DNA from: a bacterium
Lineage (GTDB): Bacteria > Hinthialibacterota > Hinthialibacteria > H5-UNCL2
Assembly (NCBI GenBank): GCA_015075175.1
Contig: JABTUV010000008.1
Span: 172,588-236,587 of the forward strand
Direction of reading: 5' to 3'
Length of the DNA stretch: 64,000 bases
How positions within the stretch are numbered: position 1 is the stretch's first letter; the number at the start of each line of letters is the position of its first letter. Positions 1 through 10,180 of this stretch are shown here, in pieces. Below the pieces are notes generated by a model that was given only the letters and a program-made list of their open reading frames with translations, did no database searches and had not been told where the DNA came from. The position numbers and the translations under genes were made by a program.

Positions 1-5
1 AGCGC

Positions 6-1288
6 ATGATTCCTCGATACACCCGCCCGGCCATGGGCCGCCTGTGGAGCGAGACGGCCAAGTACGAGACCTGGCTGGAGATCGAGCTGGCCGCCTGTGA
101 GGCGATGGCGGCGCGGGGGGAAATCCCCGCCGCCGCCACGACGGCCATCCGGGAGAAGGCGCGCATCGACCTGGCCCGCATCGAGGAAATCGAGGCCGTG
201 CGCAAGCACGACGTGATCGCCTTCGTCTCGGCCGTGGCCGAGACCGTCGGAGCGGAAGGGCGTTGGATTCACAAGGGCCTGACCAGCAACGACGTGGTCG
301 ACACGGCGCAATGCCTGCGCATGGTGCGCTCGGCTGACCAGCTTCTGGCCGAGTTGGACCGCCTGCGCGGCATCCTGGCGCGGCGCGCGCTCGAGTTCAA
401 GCACACCCCCATGGTCGGTCGCACCCACGGCGTGCACGCCGAACCCGTGACCTTCGGCCCCGCGGCGCTCTGGTATTGCGATACCGCGCGCTGCCGGCAG
501 CGCCTTCTCTGCGCGCGCGAAACCATTCGCGTGGCAGTCTCCGGCGCCGTGGGGACCTACTCAACATCGACCCCGCCGTCGAGGCCGAAGTCTGCCGCCG
601 GCTGGGTTTGGAGGTCGCGCCGGTCACCAACCAGGTGATTCAGCGCGACCGCCACGCCGAGTTTCTCGCCGCGCTGGCCATTCTCGGCGCGTGTCTGGAG
701 AAGATCGCCACGGAAATCCGGGCGCTGCAACGCACCGACATTCGCGAAGTGGAAGAGCCGTTCGGGGAGGGCCAGCGCGGTTCGTCGGCCATGCCGCACA
801 AGAAGAACCCGGAGATTTCCGAGCGCGTCTGCGGCCTGGCGCGCCTTTTGCGCGGCCATCTTGTCCCCGCGCTGGAAAACATCGCGCTCTGGCACGAACG
901 CGACATCTCGCATTCCTCGGTCGAACGCGTCATCATCCCCGACAGCTGCATCACGCTGGATTATATGCTGGACAAGATGTGCTGGGTATTGGACGGACTG
1001 CGGGTGTTCCCCGAACGCATGAAGAAAAACCTGGCCGCCACGCGCGGCCTGGTCTTTTCGCAGACCGTCTTGACTGCACTGGTCGAAAAGGGCATGGAGC
1101 GCGAGGCGGCTTATCCCCTGGTGCAAAAGAACTGCATGAAGGTGTGGGAGGATTCCAGCGAGCTCTTGGATCTTCTTTTGTGCGACACGGACGTGAGGAC
1201 GTTCTTGTCGGAGGAAATCCGCGCCTGCTCTGATCTGGCACCGCTGCTCTCGCATATGGACACGATCTTTGCGAGGGCCGGATTGTGA
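6..1288 (+). CDS. purB: Adenylosuccinate lyase, frameshifted
   Basis: Adenylosuccinate lyase acts twice in purine synthesis, releasing fumarate from SAICAR and from adenylosuccinate in the cytoplasm. The start MIPRYTRPAMG matches the usual family N-terminus. The sequence shows the substrate-binding stretch GRTHGVHAEP and, in the second half, the fumarase/lyase signature GSSAMPHKKNP. The reading frame breaks once: SGAVGTY (ending at base 560) should run into NIDP, but that lies in another frame starting at base 563, so one base is missing near 561. One codon also seems absent at about 455 and another at about 535 compared with typical PurB, so the region may be poorly assembled. The stop overlaps the purF start by four bases, and purF and purM follow, which supports the assignment. 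A sequencing error is more likely than a real pseudogene. Confidence 0.9.
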
Positions 1289-2733
1289 ACCGTTACGACG
1301 ACAAGCCGGCGCACGAGTGCGGGGTCTTCGGGATCATCAACCATCCCGAGGCGGCGCGGCTTACCTACCTGGGGCTTTACGCCCTGCAGCATCGCGGCCA
1401 GGAGAGCGCGGGCATCGTCAGCTCCGACGGCGACCGCCATTATCGCCACAAGGGCATGGGGCTGGTCGCCGACGTGTTCCACGAGGCGGAGCTGAATCGG
1501 CTGGCCGGCAGCGCGGCGGTCGGGCACGTGCGCTATTCGACCACCGGCAGCAGCAGCCTCTCCAACGCGCAGCCGATCGCCGGCGATCTGACCATGGGCC
1601 CGGTGGCGGTCGCGCACAACGGCAACCTGGTCAATGCGCTGGAGTTGCGCGAGGATCTCCTGCGCCAGGGGTCCGTGTTCTCGTCCACGTCCGACACGGA
1701 AGTCCTGTTGCACCTGATCGCCAGCACGTTCGCGGACACGCTGGAGGACGCTTTGGGCGCGGCCATGCGCCGCGTCTCCGGCGCCTACTCGATGGCCGTA
1801 CTCTACCGCGAGCGGCTCTTCGGCATCCGCGATCCCAGGGGATTCCGCCCCTTCTGCATCGGCAGGTTCCGGGACAGCTGGATTCTCTCCTCGGAGACCT
1901 GCGCCCTGGACATCATCGACGCCGAGTACGTGCGCGACGTGGAGCCGGGTGAGATCGTCGAGCTGTCGTCCGCGGGCATCAAGTCCTATCGCTTCGCCGA
2001 GCGCCAGCCGCTGGCCCAGTGCATCTTCGAGTACATCTACTTCGCCAAGCCCGACAGCCTCATCTACGGCCATCCGGTCTACGCCGTGCGCAAGCGCATC
2101 GGCGAGCAGTTGGCGCTGGAGAGTCCGGTGGATGCGGACATGGTCATCCCCATCCCCGACAGCAGCAACGTGGCCGCGCTGGGTTACTCCAAGGCCTCCG
2201 GCCTCCCCTATGAAATCGGCATCATCCGCAATCACTACGTGGGCCGCACCTTCATCGAGCCGCAGCAGACCATCCGCGACTTCGGAGCCAAGATCAAGCA
2301 CAACCCCCTGCCGGGCCTCCTGGAGGGTAAGCGGCTGGTAGTCGTGGACGACTCGATCGTGCGGGGCACGACCACGCGCAAGATCGTCAAGATGCTGCGG
2401 CGGGCGGGCGCGCGCGAGATCCACCTGCGCATCTCCTCGCCCATGGTCATGAATCCGTGTTTCTACGGCATCGACATTCCCACCCGCACCGAGCTGATCG
2501 CCGCCAACAGCACGCTGGAGGAAATCCGCCGCCACCTGCGCGTGGACACGCTGCATTTTCTCTCCATCGAGGGGTTGCGCAAAGCGGCGGGAGGCGTGCC
2601 GGGAGGCTTCTGCGACGCCTGTTTTTCGGGCGTCTATCCGGTCAAGTTCGCAAAGGTGGGAAAGGACCTCCTGGAGGAGTCGGCGCGCCAGCCGTCGCTG
2701 TTGGAATCGTTGAGCAGGATGGAAGCCCGATGA
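1285..2733 (+). CDS. purF: Amidophosphoribosyltransferase
   Basis: PurF transfers ammonia from glutamine to PRPP, the committed step of purine synthesis. The start is a GTG inside the purB stop (GTGA overlap). An 11-residue leader precedes Cys12 in ECGVFG, the N-terminal nucleophile of class II glutamine amidotransferases, so the leader is probably cleaved as in the Bacillus enzyme. The PRPP loop is seen as VVVDDSIVRGTT. Cysteines in AQCIFEY, MNPCFYG and FCDACFSG sit where the Bacillus-type enzyme binds its 4Fe-4S cluster, so this is the iron-sulfur, propeptide-bearing form. The length of 482 residues is normal and the frame is intact. purM begins inside its stop codon. Confidence 0.97.
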   Translation: MNRYDDKPAHECGVFGIINHPEAARLTYLGLYALQHRGQESAGIVSSDGDRHYRHKGMGLVADVFHEAELNRLAGSAAVGHVRYSTTGSSSLSNAQPIAGDLTMGPVAVAHNGNLVNALELREDLLRQGSVFSSTSDTEVLLHLIASTFADTLEDALGAAMRRVSGAYSMAVLYRERLFGIRDPRGFRPFCIGRFRDSWILSSETCALDIIDAEYVRDVEPGEIVELSSAGIKSYRFAERQPLAQCIFEYIYFAKPDSLIYGHPVYAVRKRIGEQLALESPVDADMVIPIPDSSNVAALGYSKASGLPYEIGIIRNHYVGRTFIEPQQTIRDFGAKIKHNPLPGLLEGKRLVVVDDSIVRGTTTRKIVKMLRRAGAREIHLRISSPMVMNPCFYGIDIPTRTELIAANSTLEEIRRHLRVDTLHFLSIEGLRKAAGGVPGGFCDACFSGVYPVKFAKVGKDLLEESARQPSLLESLSRMEAR

Positions 2734-3752
2734 CGAGCGCCGCGGATCGCTATGCGCGGGCCGGCGTCAACCTGGCCGTCGCCGACTCCCTGAAGGTGAA
2801 GATCGGCGAGCTGGTCGAATCCACGCGCGGCCCGCAGGTGCTCTCCAACCGCGGCGGCTTCGGCGGTCTCTTCGACGTCGCGGCGCTGCCTGAGAAGAAT
2901 CCCGTGCTGGTCGCCAGTACCGACGGGGTGGGGACCAAGCTCAAGCTGGCGGTTGCGGTCGGGCGTTATCGCGGCGTGGGCCACGACATCGTCAACCACT
3001 GCGTCAACGACATTTTGGTGTGCGGGGCGCGTCCGCTCTTCTTTCTGGATTACCTGGGCTTCGGGCGACTGGACCCGGTCGTGGCGCCGGAAGTGGTCGC
3101 GGGCATCGCGGAGGCCTGCCGGGTGGCGGGCTGCGCGCTCTTGGGCGGCGAGACGGCGGAAATGCCCGGCGTATACTCCGAGGGCGACTTCGACTTGGTG
3201 GGAACGATCGTGGGTGTGGTCGCGCGCGAGAGCATCCTGGACGGGCGTCGCGTACGGCCCGGCCAGACCCTGCTCGGACTGCCCTCCTCGGGATTGCATA
3301 CCAACGGTTACAGCCTGGCGCGACGGATCGTGGCCGAGGCGGGGCTGTCGTTGGACGAGCCGATTGCCGGCGACGCGCGCCCGCTGGCCGAGATTCTCCT
3401 GGCGCCGCATCGCTCCTATCTGGGAGAGTTGCGGCCGCTCCTGCAGGAGCATCGCGTGTGCGCCCTGGCGCACATCACCGGCGGGGGCTTTGAAGGCAAC
3501 GTCTCCCGCGTGTTGCCGTCGGGCGTGGGAGTCGACATCGACGCGGCCAGTTGGACGCCCCCGCCCATCTTCGCGCTGTTGGCGCGCCTGGGCGGCGTTT
3601 CGCAGGCTGAGATGCATCGCGTCTTCAACATGGGCGTCGGGATGGTCGTGATCGTGGAGGAGAGCGAGGCGGCGCGCTGCCTGGCGGCCCTTCCCGGCAG
3701 CCGGGTGATTGGGCACACCAACGCGGACGGCGGCGTCCGCGTGCGATTTTAG
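2730..3752 (+). CDS. purM: Phosphoribosylformylglycinamidine cyclo-ligase
   Basis: AIR synthetase closes the imidazole ring of the purine precursor using ATP. The ATG at 2730 overlaps the purF stop (ATGA), so translation is probably coupled. The open frame runs further upstream, but that part is a shadow of purF. The start MTSAADRYARAGVN is typical, and STDGVGTKLK, GGETAEMPGVY and HITGGGFEGN are hallmark motifs of the PurM/PurL fold. The length of 340 residues is normal. It ends the purB-purF-purM operon; a palindromic repeat begins 18 bases after the stop. Confidence 0.97.
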   Translation: MTSAADRYARAGVNLAVADSLKVKIGELVESTRGPQVLSNRGGFGGLFDVAALPEKNPVLVASTDGVGTKLKLAVAVGRYRGVGHDIVNHCVNDILVCGARPLFFLDYLGFGRLDPVVAPEVVAGIAEACRVAGCALLGGETAEMPGVYSEGDFDLVGTIVGVVARESILDGRRVRPGQTLLGLPSSGLHTNGYSLARRIVAEAGLSLDEPIAGDARPLAEILLAPHRSYLGELRPLLQEHRVCALAHITGGGFEGNVSRVLPSGVGVDIDAASWTPPPIFALLARLGGVSQAEMHRVFNMGVGMVVIVEESEAARCLAALPGSRVIGHTNADGGVRVRF

Positions 3753-3770
3753 GGACCGTGGCGATCGGCC

Positions 3771-3826
3771 GTAGCGCCGGCATCCTGCCGGCTCGCGTGG
3801 GGGCATCCTGCCCCCACGCTTCGGCG
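3771..3826. repeat. Palindromic intergenic repeat, CGGCATCCTGCCGG family
   Basis: Two hairpin-forming segments, CGGCATCCTGCCGG and GTGGGGGCATCCTGCCCCCAC, follow GTAG. The same family recurs at 44616-44743 and 50996-51117. It lies between purM and the signalling operon. Confidence 0.8.
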
Positions 3827-3878
3827 GCGAAAACCTCACGCCCGGTCCACGGTACGATTCTGATGCGGGGAGGGCCTC

Positions 3879-4268
3879 ATGGCCGGAGAGCGCGTACTGG
3901 TCGTGGATGACGAGCGGCACATCGTCAAAATCCTCGAATTCAACCTGAAGAAGCGCGGCTACCAGGTGGAGTGCGCCGGCAACGGCCGCGAGGCGCTCGA
4001 GAAAGTCGCCGCCTTCCAGCCCGGCTTGGTCCTCCTGGACTGGATGATGCCCGAGATGGACGGCCTGGAGACCTGCCGCCGGCTGCGGGACAATCCCGAC
4101 ACCCGCGCCATCCCCATCATCATGCTGACCGCCAAGGGCCAGGAGATCGACCGGGAAAAGGGCGTCTCCGGCGGGGTCACGCATTATGTGACCAAGCCCT
4201 TCAGCCCTAAAGAACTGCTGCAATTGGTCGAGAAAACGCTTATGGAATCCCGGCCCCAAGAGACCTGA
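3879..4268 (+). CDS. Single-domain response regulator (CheY-like)
   Basis: This 129-residue protein is a lone receiver domain with no output domain. Key residues are all visible: the acidic pair D10-D11, the phospho-acceptor D54 in LLDWMMPEMDG, T84 in MLTAKG and K106 in VTKPFSP. It should accept phosphate from a histidine kinase and act through a protein partner. It is the first gene of a same-strand run with a phosphatase, an HDOD protein and a kinase. A gap of 47 bases separates it from the next gene. The adjacent kinase encoded at 6574-8220 is the obvious candidate phosphodonor, but that is inference. Confidence 0.93.
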   Translation: MAGERVLVVDDERHIVKILEFNLKKRGYQVECAGNGREALEKVAAFQPGLVLLDWMMPEMDGLETCRRLRDNPDTRAIPIIMLTAKGQEIDREKGVSGGVTHYVTKPFSPKELLQLVEKTLMESRPQET

Positions 4269-4315
4269 GCAGGGCTTTTTACTGCCCCGTCCGCCGGACC
4301 ATCAGGGGAGCCGTC

Positions 4316-5707
4316 ATGCCCAAACCGCCGTCGTCGGCCTCGAAAAGCGAGCAGGAACTCCTGCGGGAAAACCAGCGCCTCGTCGAAGCGCTGGCCCGCG
4401 CGGAGGCGGAAATCGAAGCCGGCCTGGCCAGCGTCACCGAACTCTACGAGGAGCTGGCCACCCTCTATCGCCTGGGCGAGACCTTCGCGCACACTACCGA
4501 CCGCGACAAGATCATCGGACAGATTCTCACCCTGGCGGCGGATACCATCGGATGCGACGGCGCGGTGGCGCTGCTGGCGCCGCCCGCACGGGAGGAGGAC
4601 GAGGGTGCGGCGCGCTTCGTGGCCGGGCCGTGCCGGGGCGTCCCGGTTCCCTCCGAGCCGGTCATTCTGGGTGCGGAGGACACGCTCCTGTCGCGCGCCC
4701 TGGGGCAGGCGCCGGCGCTGATCGTCAACGACTGGAGCGAGGATGAGCGGCTCAACTGCCCGCTGTGCCGGAGCCTGGGCATGGAGCGCGTCTTGGTGGC
4801 CCGCTTCGGCGACGCCTCCGCCCCAGGCCTCTTCATCCTGGGCCGCCGCGCGGGCGCCGACATCTTCACCGCCGGCAACGCCAAACTCCTCACCTCACTG
4901 GCCGGCGCGCTCAGCAACGTGCTGGAAAACGACCGACTGCGCCGCCAGGAACTGGAACAGCAGCGCACCGAGCAGCAACTGGAAATCGCCCGCAACATGC
5001 AAATGATGCTGTTGCCCAAGTCGGCGCCCGCGCATCCCCTGCTCCACGCCGCCGGCACGAGTACCATGGCCCGCCACGTGGGCGGCGATTACTATCACTT
5101 TCACACCTTCCCCGATGGGCGCTACGGTCTGATGATCGCCGACGTTTCCGGCAAGGGCGTGCCCGCCGCTCTTCTGATGACCATGCTGAAAGGCGTCCTG
5201 ACCGGCCTGCCGCTCGATTTCCTCTCTCCGGGCGAGACGCTTTCCCGCTTGAACTCGGTCATGTATCGGGAGGGGCTTTCCGACCGGTTCGTGACCAGGG
5301 CTTATGTAATTTGTGATGCAGACCGTCAACAGATAGTATACGCTTCCGCCGGACATGAACCGATTCTGCATCTGGCGGCGAAAACGGGAAAGGTCCGCGG
5401 CCTTAAGTCCGCCGATTTTCCCCTGGGACTGGTTCCCGATCTGGACCCGGTGGACCAGAAAGGGCCGTTTCGCCCCGGCGACAGCCTGGTGCTTTACACC
5501 GACGGGGTGATCGAGGCGCGCAACGCGGCCGCCGAGTTCTTCGAGATGTCGCGGCTGCTGGCCCTTCTGGAGCATCCGCCGGACCGCTCGGCGCCGGGGT
5601 TGATCGCCGCCATCCAGGGCGCCGTCGCCGAGTTTGTGGGCGACGAGGAGCAATTTGACGATCTGACCATCGTGGCCTTGCATTTCGCGGCCGGGGAGAA
5701 GGCATGA
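4316..5707 (+). CDS. GAF domain, SpoIIE-type PP2C serine phosphatase
   Basis: The protein has 463 residues: an N-terminal coiled coil (about 10-50), a GAF-like sensor region (about 55-205), a linker helix ending in QLEIARNMQMMLLP, and a C-terminal PPM/SpoIIE phosphatase domain. The linker motif is typical of RsbU-like phosphatases. Metal-site motifs are VGGDYY (near 255-260), IADVSGKG (near 275), LYTDGVIEARN (near 393) and DDLTIVAL near the end. The residue after GGDYY is His rather than the common Asp or Glu. Such enzymes dephosphorylate anti-sigma-factor antagonists, but no STAS or RsbW-like gene is seen nearby, so the target is unknown. It overlaps the HDOD gene by four bases. Confidence 0.9.
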   Translation: MPKPPSSASKSEQELLRENQRLVEALARAEAEIEAGLASVTELYEELATLYRLGETFAHTTDRDKIIGQILTLAADTIGCDGAVALLAPPAREEDEGAARFVAGPCRGVPVPSEPVILGAEDTLLSRALGQAPALIVNDWSEDERLNCPLCRSLGMERVLVARFGDASAPGLFILGRRAGADIFTAGNAKLLTSLAGALSNVLENDRLRRQELEQQRTEQQLEIARNMQMMLLPKSAPAHPLLHAAGTSTMARHVGGDYYHFHTFPDGRYGLMIADVSGKGVPAALLMTMLKGVLTGLPLDFLSPGETLSRLNSVMYREGLSDRFVTRAYVICDADRQQIVYASAGHEPILHLAAKTGKVRGLKSADFPLGLVPDLDPVDQKGPFRPGDSLVLYTDGVIEARNAAAEFFEMSRLLALLEHPPDRSAPGLIAAIQGAVAEFVGDEEQFDDLTIVALHFAAGEKA

Positions 5708-6570
5708 GCTCCAAGTTCACCAACAAAGTCAGCTTGATGCGGGCGGTCAAGCAGATCGAGAATCTGCCCACCCTGCCCACCGTGGTCACGCAGATTCTCA
5801 CCGCGCTGGAGAATCCCAAGACCTCCGCCGAGCAGGTCAACCGAATCATCGTGACCGACCAGGCGCTGACGGCCAAGGTGCTCAAGTTGGTCAACAGCGC
5901 GTTTTTCGGCTTTCCGCGCGAGATCACCAGCGTCACCCACGCGGTGGTAGTGCTGGGATTCTCGACCGTGCGCAACGTGGCGATCACCGCCTCGGTGTTC
6001 TCCTCGCTTCCCGGTAAGGGAAGGGCGACGTTCGACCGCGAGGCCTTCTGGCGCCACTCCATCGGGGTCGGGGTGATCTCGCGCCTGGTGGCGCGCCTGT
6101 GCAAGGCCTCCGACGCCGAGGACGCCTTCGTGGCGGGACTTCTGCACGACATCGGCAAGGTCATCATGGACGAGCATTTCCACGATCTGTTCCTGGAGTG
6201 CCTTTCCACCGCGCGTCGCGAGCACGCCAGCCTCTTGGACACCGAGATGCGGCTGCTGGACACAGGCCACCATCGCGTCGGCTACTGGCTGGCGGACCGC
6301 TGGAATCTGCCGCGGGTGCTGGTGGAGGCGGTGGGATTCCATCACGATCCGGCGGCGGCGCCGCACCATCCCCAGATGGCGGCCATCGTGCCAGTGGCCG
6401 ACGCCCTCTGCCGCATCCAGAAGATCGGCTACAGCGGCGAGGAGGCGTCCCCCTCCATCCGCAAGGAGGTGTTCGAGATTCTTCCCCTCAAACCGGAGCA
6501 ACTGGCCCAAGTGGTGCCGCTGATCGAGCCGGAAATGAGCAAGGCGGAAATCCTCTTGGAGCTTCGCTGA
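5704..6570 (+). CDS. HDOD domain signalling protein
   Basis: The 288-residue protein is almost entirely an HDOD domain, a degenerate HD-type output module found with two-component and cyclic-di-GMP systems. The start is the family pattern VKQIENLPTLPTVVTQIL, followed by VLKLVNSAFFGFPREI and the histidine motif LLHDIGKV near residue 147. HDOD proteins usually act as non-catalytic adaptors, although this one retains an HD pair. The ATG overlaps the phosphatase stop (ATGA), and the kinase gene begins three bases after its own stop, so the three are very likely co-transcribed. Confidence 0.92.
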   Translation: MSSKFTNKVSLMRAVKQIENLPTLPTVVTQILTALENPKTSAEQVNRIIVTDQALTAKVLKLVNSAFFGFPREITSVTHAVVVLGFSTVRNVAITASVFSSLPGKGRATFDREAFWRHSIGVGVISRLVARLCKASDAEDAFVAGLLHDIGKVIMDEHFHDLFLECLSTARREHASLLDTEMRLLDTGHHRVGYWLADRWNLPRVLVEAVGFHHDPAAAPHHPQMAAIVPVADALCRIQKIGYSGEEASPSIRKEVFEILPLKPEQLAQVVPLIEPEMSKAEILLELR

Positions 6571-6573
6571 CGG

Positions 6574-8220
6574 GTGACGTGCATGGCCGAGGCAGAACCG
6601 CTGGTCGCGCCGCAGATTGAGGAGTACGAGCGCAGGATCGCCGATCTGCGCGCCGCCAACGAGGGCCTGCGCGACGCCATCGCCCAGATCGCCGCTTTCC
6701 AGCGCCTCTCCAACGTCATCTCCACCACCCTCGAACACGAAAAGATCGTCGGCCTGCTTCTGGACCTGACCTCGGAGATCGTCGAGTATCGCCGCTGCGT
6801 GCTGCTCCTCTACGATGCGGCCAGCAACGTCTTTCGCGCCGACATCGGCCGCAACACCGATCCCGCCTGGCTGGAGGACATCCGCAGCGAGGAGGAGGAG
6901 GGCATCCTGGCCTGGGTGCTGGCCAAGGGGACGCCGGCGATTCTCCCCAACCTGCGCGGCGAAGGCGGGGGAAGCCTCTTGGTACCCCTCTCGGTGGGCG
7001 GACAGGGCGTGGGCGTCCTGTATCTGGCCACGGCCTACGGCGGCAGCGACTACGTGGCCCAACATTTCGAGATGCTGTCGCTTCTGGCCAACCAGGCCGC
7101 CGCCGCCATCCTGAATGCGCGGCTGATGAAGTCCGCGGAAGCCTTCGGCCAGTTCTTGCACAACTGCCTGGACTCCATGCAGGACGGCGTGTTCGTCTTG
7201 TCGGGCGGGGACCGCCTGTCGGTGTTGAACCGGCAGGCGCGCAGCATGCTGGGACTGCCCGACGCGGTGAGGGAGGGCGCCTCGCTTTCCGAGGCGCTGC
7301 CGGAGACACTGGTTCAGCAGCTGGAGCCGCAAATCGTGGACACGGTCGTGGGCGGCCAGCCCACCGTGCGCGAGTGCGAGATCCCCGTGGGCGGCCGTTC
7401 CCTGCCGCTCTTGGTCACCCTGACCAGTCTCCACAATCCCGAGGGACGCCGCGACGGCTTCATCGGCGTGCTGCGCGACCTCACCCAGACCCGCGAGCTG
7501 GCCCAGTTGCGTGAATTGGACGAGGTCAAGAACGAATTCGTCTCCAACGTCTCGCACGAACTGCGCACCCCGCTCACGTCCATCAAGGCGTACACCGAAA
7601 CCCTCCTGGACAGCGTGGGCGCCGACGACGTTGAAACCCGGCGCGAGTTCCTCTCCATCATCAACGAGGAGTGCGACCGCCTTACGCGGCTGATCGGCGA
7701 CTTGCTCAGTCTCTCGCGCATCCAGCGGGGCAAACTGGAGTTTCACATGGCCGAGCACGATCTGCTGGCCCTGGCGCGGCGCGTGATGGACGCCTGCGCC
7801 GTGGATGCTCCCAGACACCGCCTCACCCTCAGCGCGCCGGACTCGCTGCCCCCCATGCGCTTTGACGCCGACAAGATGTCGCAGGTTTTCTACAACCTGG
7901 TCGGCAACGCCATCAAGTATTCGCCCGCCGGGGGCAAGGTGGAAGTCGAAATCGTGCCCCGCGAGGACGGAATTGAAGTGGTGGTCGCCGACGAGGGCAT
8001 CGGACTGGCCCCGCACGACCTGGAAAAGGTGTTTGACAAGTTTTATCGCGTCAACTCGACGAGTACGGCGACCATCGGCGGCACGGGGTTGGGACTCTCG
8101 ATTACGCGCTTCATCGTGGAGGCGCACGGCGGGCGCATTTGGGCGGAGAGTGAACTGGGGAAGGGCAGCCGCTTCAGATTCGTGCTCCCCTTGGCCGGGG
8201 CGCGCGCGGGAGGACGATGA
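6574..8220 (+). CDS. GAF-PAS sensor histidine kinase
   Basis: The 548-residue soluble kinase has an N-terminal coiled coil, a GAF domain (about 45-185), a PAS-like domain (about 190-305), a HisKA domain with phospho-acceptor H328 in [10 protein letters not shown], and a HATPase domain. ATP-site boxes seen are the N box [13 protein letters not shown]1 ADEGIGL and G2 GGTGLGLSI. No membrane segment is visible, so it probably senses a cytoplasmic cue. The GTG at 6574 is preceded by TTGGAG 12 bases upstream and was chosen on that basis; the ATG at 6583 is the alternative. It is the only kinase in the run and the likely partner of the regulator at 3879. Confidence 0.93.
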   Translation: MTCMAEAEPLVAPQIEEYERRIADLRAANEGLRDAIAQIAAFQRLSNVISTTLEHEKIVGLLLDLTSEIVEYRRCVLLLYDAASNVFRADIGRNTDPAWLEDIRSEEEEGILAWVLAKGTPAILPNLRGEGGGSLLVPLSVGGQGVGVLYLATAYGGSDYVAQHFEMLSLLANQAAAAILNARLMKSAEAFGQFLHNCLDSMQDGVFVLSGGDRLSVLNRQARSMLGLPDAVREGASLSEALPETLVQQLEPQIVDTVVGGQPTVRECEIPVGGRSLPLLVTLTSLHNPEGRRDGFIGVLRDLTQTRELAQLRELDEVKNEFVSNVSHELRTPLTSIKAYTETLLDSVGADDVETRREFLSIINEECDRLTRLIGDLLSLSRIQRGKLEFHMAEHDLLALARRVMDACAVDAPRHRLTLSAPDSLPPMRFDADKMSQVFYNLVGNAIKYSPAGGKVEVEIVPREDGIEVVVADEGIGLAPHDLEKVFDKFYRVNSTSTATIGGTGLGLSITRFIVEAHGGRIWAESELGKGSRFRFVLPLAGARAGGR

Positions 8221-8221
8221 G

Positions 8222-10180
8222 ATGGCGCCCGCGCCCCCCGCGTCGTCAAACCTGCGCGAGGAACGGATGTCGCGGGAGGACAAGGTCCGCCTGATCGCGG
8301 ACAACCTGTTCCATCCCGAGGTGGAGCGGCGCCTGGCCGCCATCCGCAGCGTCGGCGGCTCGCGCGATCCCTGGCTGTGCCGGCTGCTCTTGTACAAGAC
8401 GGCGGACGCGGAGCGCGCGGTCGCCAAGGAAGCGGAGGCGGCGTTGCGCGAGCGCGGCGCCGACCTGACGGCGCTCTACCTGGCCGAGATGCACAGCCCG
8501 CACGTGGACGTGCGCGCCGCCGCGGTGCGGCTCCTGGGCCAGGTGGCCGAGCTGGAGCATCTCCCCCAACTGTGCCGCCGCCTCTTTGACTATCACGTCA
8601 GCGTGCGCGACGCCGCCCGTACCGCCCTGCGGCGCGTGGTCGAGCGCAATCGCCGCACCGCCGACGACCCCGCCGCCCGCCGCCTCGTGGCCCGCGCGCT
8701 CGCCCTCTTCGGCGACCTCTGCGGCAGCCTGGACATGGGCGCCCGCCATCTCGCCCTCGACCTCATGCTCCAGTTCGGACGCTTCTTCCCCGACCAGTTC
8801 TGGGACATCTATCTCAGGCTGGACGAACGCCGCCGCAAGCTGCTCCATCTCGAGCTGTTGCGCCACAAGACGGTCGAATCCACCGCCCTCATCTATCGCG
8901 GCATGTGTCATTCCCATCCCGAGATCGCCGCCGCCATGGCCCGATTGATCTTCAACAACATGGACCAGGAGGACTTCAACGTGCATCTGGAGGTGGCGGC
9001 GGGCCTGCCCGCGGAGGAGCAACGGCGCGTGGCCGAACTCTACCGCGAGCATCAGATTCTGCCCAAACTCCTGCGCATCGCCGGCTGGCTGCGCCAGAAC
9101 GCCCGCCTCATGCTCATCCGCCTCCTCGGATACCTGGAGGCGATGCAGTTCCGCGACTTCTTCGTGGACTGCCTCAACCTGACCGACCGCGAGACCCGCC
9201 TGGCCATCCTGCGCATCGGCGAGCAGTATCCGCTGGAGATTCCGCGCGAAAAGCTCCTGCAACTGCTGAGAGAGGGGGACAGCGAGCTGACCGTGGGCGT
9301 GTGCGCCTACCTGGAGGCGCGGGGCACCTTCGAGATGGTGCGGGACGTCACGCCGTTCTTTTCGTCCGACGAGGAGCGGGTGCGGCGGGCGGCGCTGGCC
9401 GCCGTGTTCCGCATCAGCCGAGACTATCTCCTGGACCGCTACGACCGCTTGAAACCGTCGGCGCGCGCGGACCTGGCGCGTTTTCTGCTCAAGATGAACG
9501 AGCGCTTCGCCGAGGAGCTGGTCGCCCGCTTGGACGCGATGGAGGAGGATGAGCGGCTGCGCAACGTGGAGATCGTCACGCTCATTGCCGACGAGCCGCG
9601 CGTGCGCCGCGTGCTGGAGGCGCTCCTGGCGCATCCCGATGAGAAAGTGCGCGCCACCGCGACCGCGGCGCTGGCCAACCTTGTGGGCGACGACAAGCTG
9701 GCGGTCTTGCGGCCGCTTCTCTCCGACCCGGACAGCCGCGTGCGCGCCAACGCCATCCAGGAGCTGCCCGACGACGCGGCGGACGCCGAGATTCGCGCGC
9801 TCCTGGCCGAATCGGCCCGCAGCGAGCACAACCGCGAGCGCGCCAACGCCATCAGCAAGCTCCTGGCGATGGGCGCGCGCGAGCATGAAAGCGATCTCCT
9901 GGAGATGCTGGAATCGCCCGATCCGTGGGTGCGCGCGAGCGGGCTGTGGGCGCTGTCGCGCAGCCGGGCGCCGGACCTTCTCTCCCATGCGCGCGCCGGC
10001 CTCTCCGATCCCAGCCCCGCCGTGCGCCGCATGGCGCTTCTGGCTCTCGGCGTCCATGCCCCCGTCGACGAAGTGCGCGGCTTCACGCACTATCTGGCCG
10101 ACGGGGACGCCTCCGTGCGGCGCGCCGCCCGCGACGTCTTGCGCGACCGCCTCAAGATCGACTACGAAGTCGCCCCATGA
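8222..10180 (+). CDS. HEAT-repeat protein
   Basis: The 652-residue protein is built of alpha-helical HEAT-like repeats across its whole length, for example RVRRVLEALLAHPDEKVRAT, LSDPDSRVRANAIQEL, LESPDPWVRASGLWAL and LSDPSPAVRRMALLAL in the C-terminal third. No signal peptide, membrane segment or catalytic motif is visible. The start at 8222 lies one base after the kinase stop; the open frame further upstream is a shadow of the kinase gene. Such proteins are scaffolds for protein partners, so it may hold together products of this signalling run. Its stop overlaps the next start (ATGA). Confidence 0.85.
   Translation: MAPAPPASSNLREERMSREDKVRLIADNLFHPEVERRLAAIRSVGGSRDPWLCRLLLYKTADAERAVAKEAEAALRERGADLTALYLAEMHSPHVDVRAAAVRLLGQVAELEHLPQLCRRLFDYHVSVRDAARTALRRVVERNRRTADDPAARRLVARALALFGDLCGSLDMGARHLALDLMLQFGRFFPDQFWDIYLRLDERRRKLLHLELLRHKTVESTALIYRGMCHSHPEIAAAMARLIFNNMDQEDFNVHLEVAAGLPAEEQRRVAELYREHQILPKLLRIAGWLRQNARLMLIRLLGYLEAMQFRDFFVDCLNLTDRETRLAILRIGEQYPLEIPREKLLQLLREGDSELTVGVCAYLEARGTFEMVRDVTPFFSSDEERVRRAALAAVFRISRDYLLDRYDRLKPSARADLARFLLKMNERFAEELVARLDAMEEDERLRNVEIVTLIADEPRVRRVLEALLAHPDEKVRATATAALANLVGDDKLAVLRPLLSDPDSRVRANAIQELPDDAADAEIRALLAESARSEHNRERANAISKLLAMGAREHESDLLEMLESPDPWVRASGLWALSRSRAPDLLSHARAGLSDPSPAVRRMALLALGVHAPVDEVRGFTHYLADGDASVRRAARDVLRDRLKIDYEVAP

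Noticed and set aside
4270-4300. Possible terminator GGGC-TTTTTACT-GCCC after the response regulator
   Set aside because: The T-run is in the loop, not after the stem, and the following gene is on the same strand and close.
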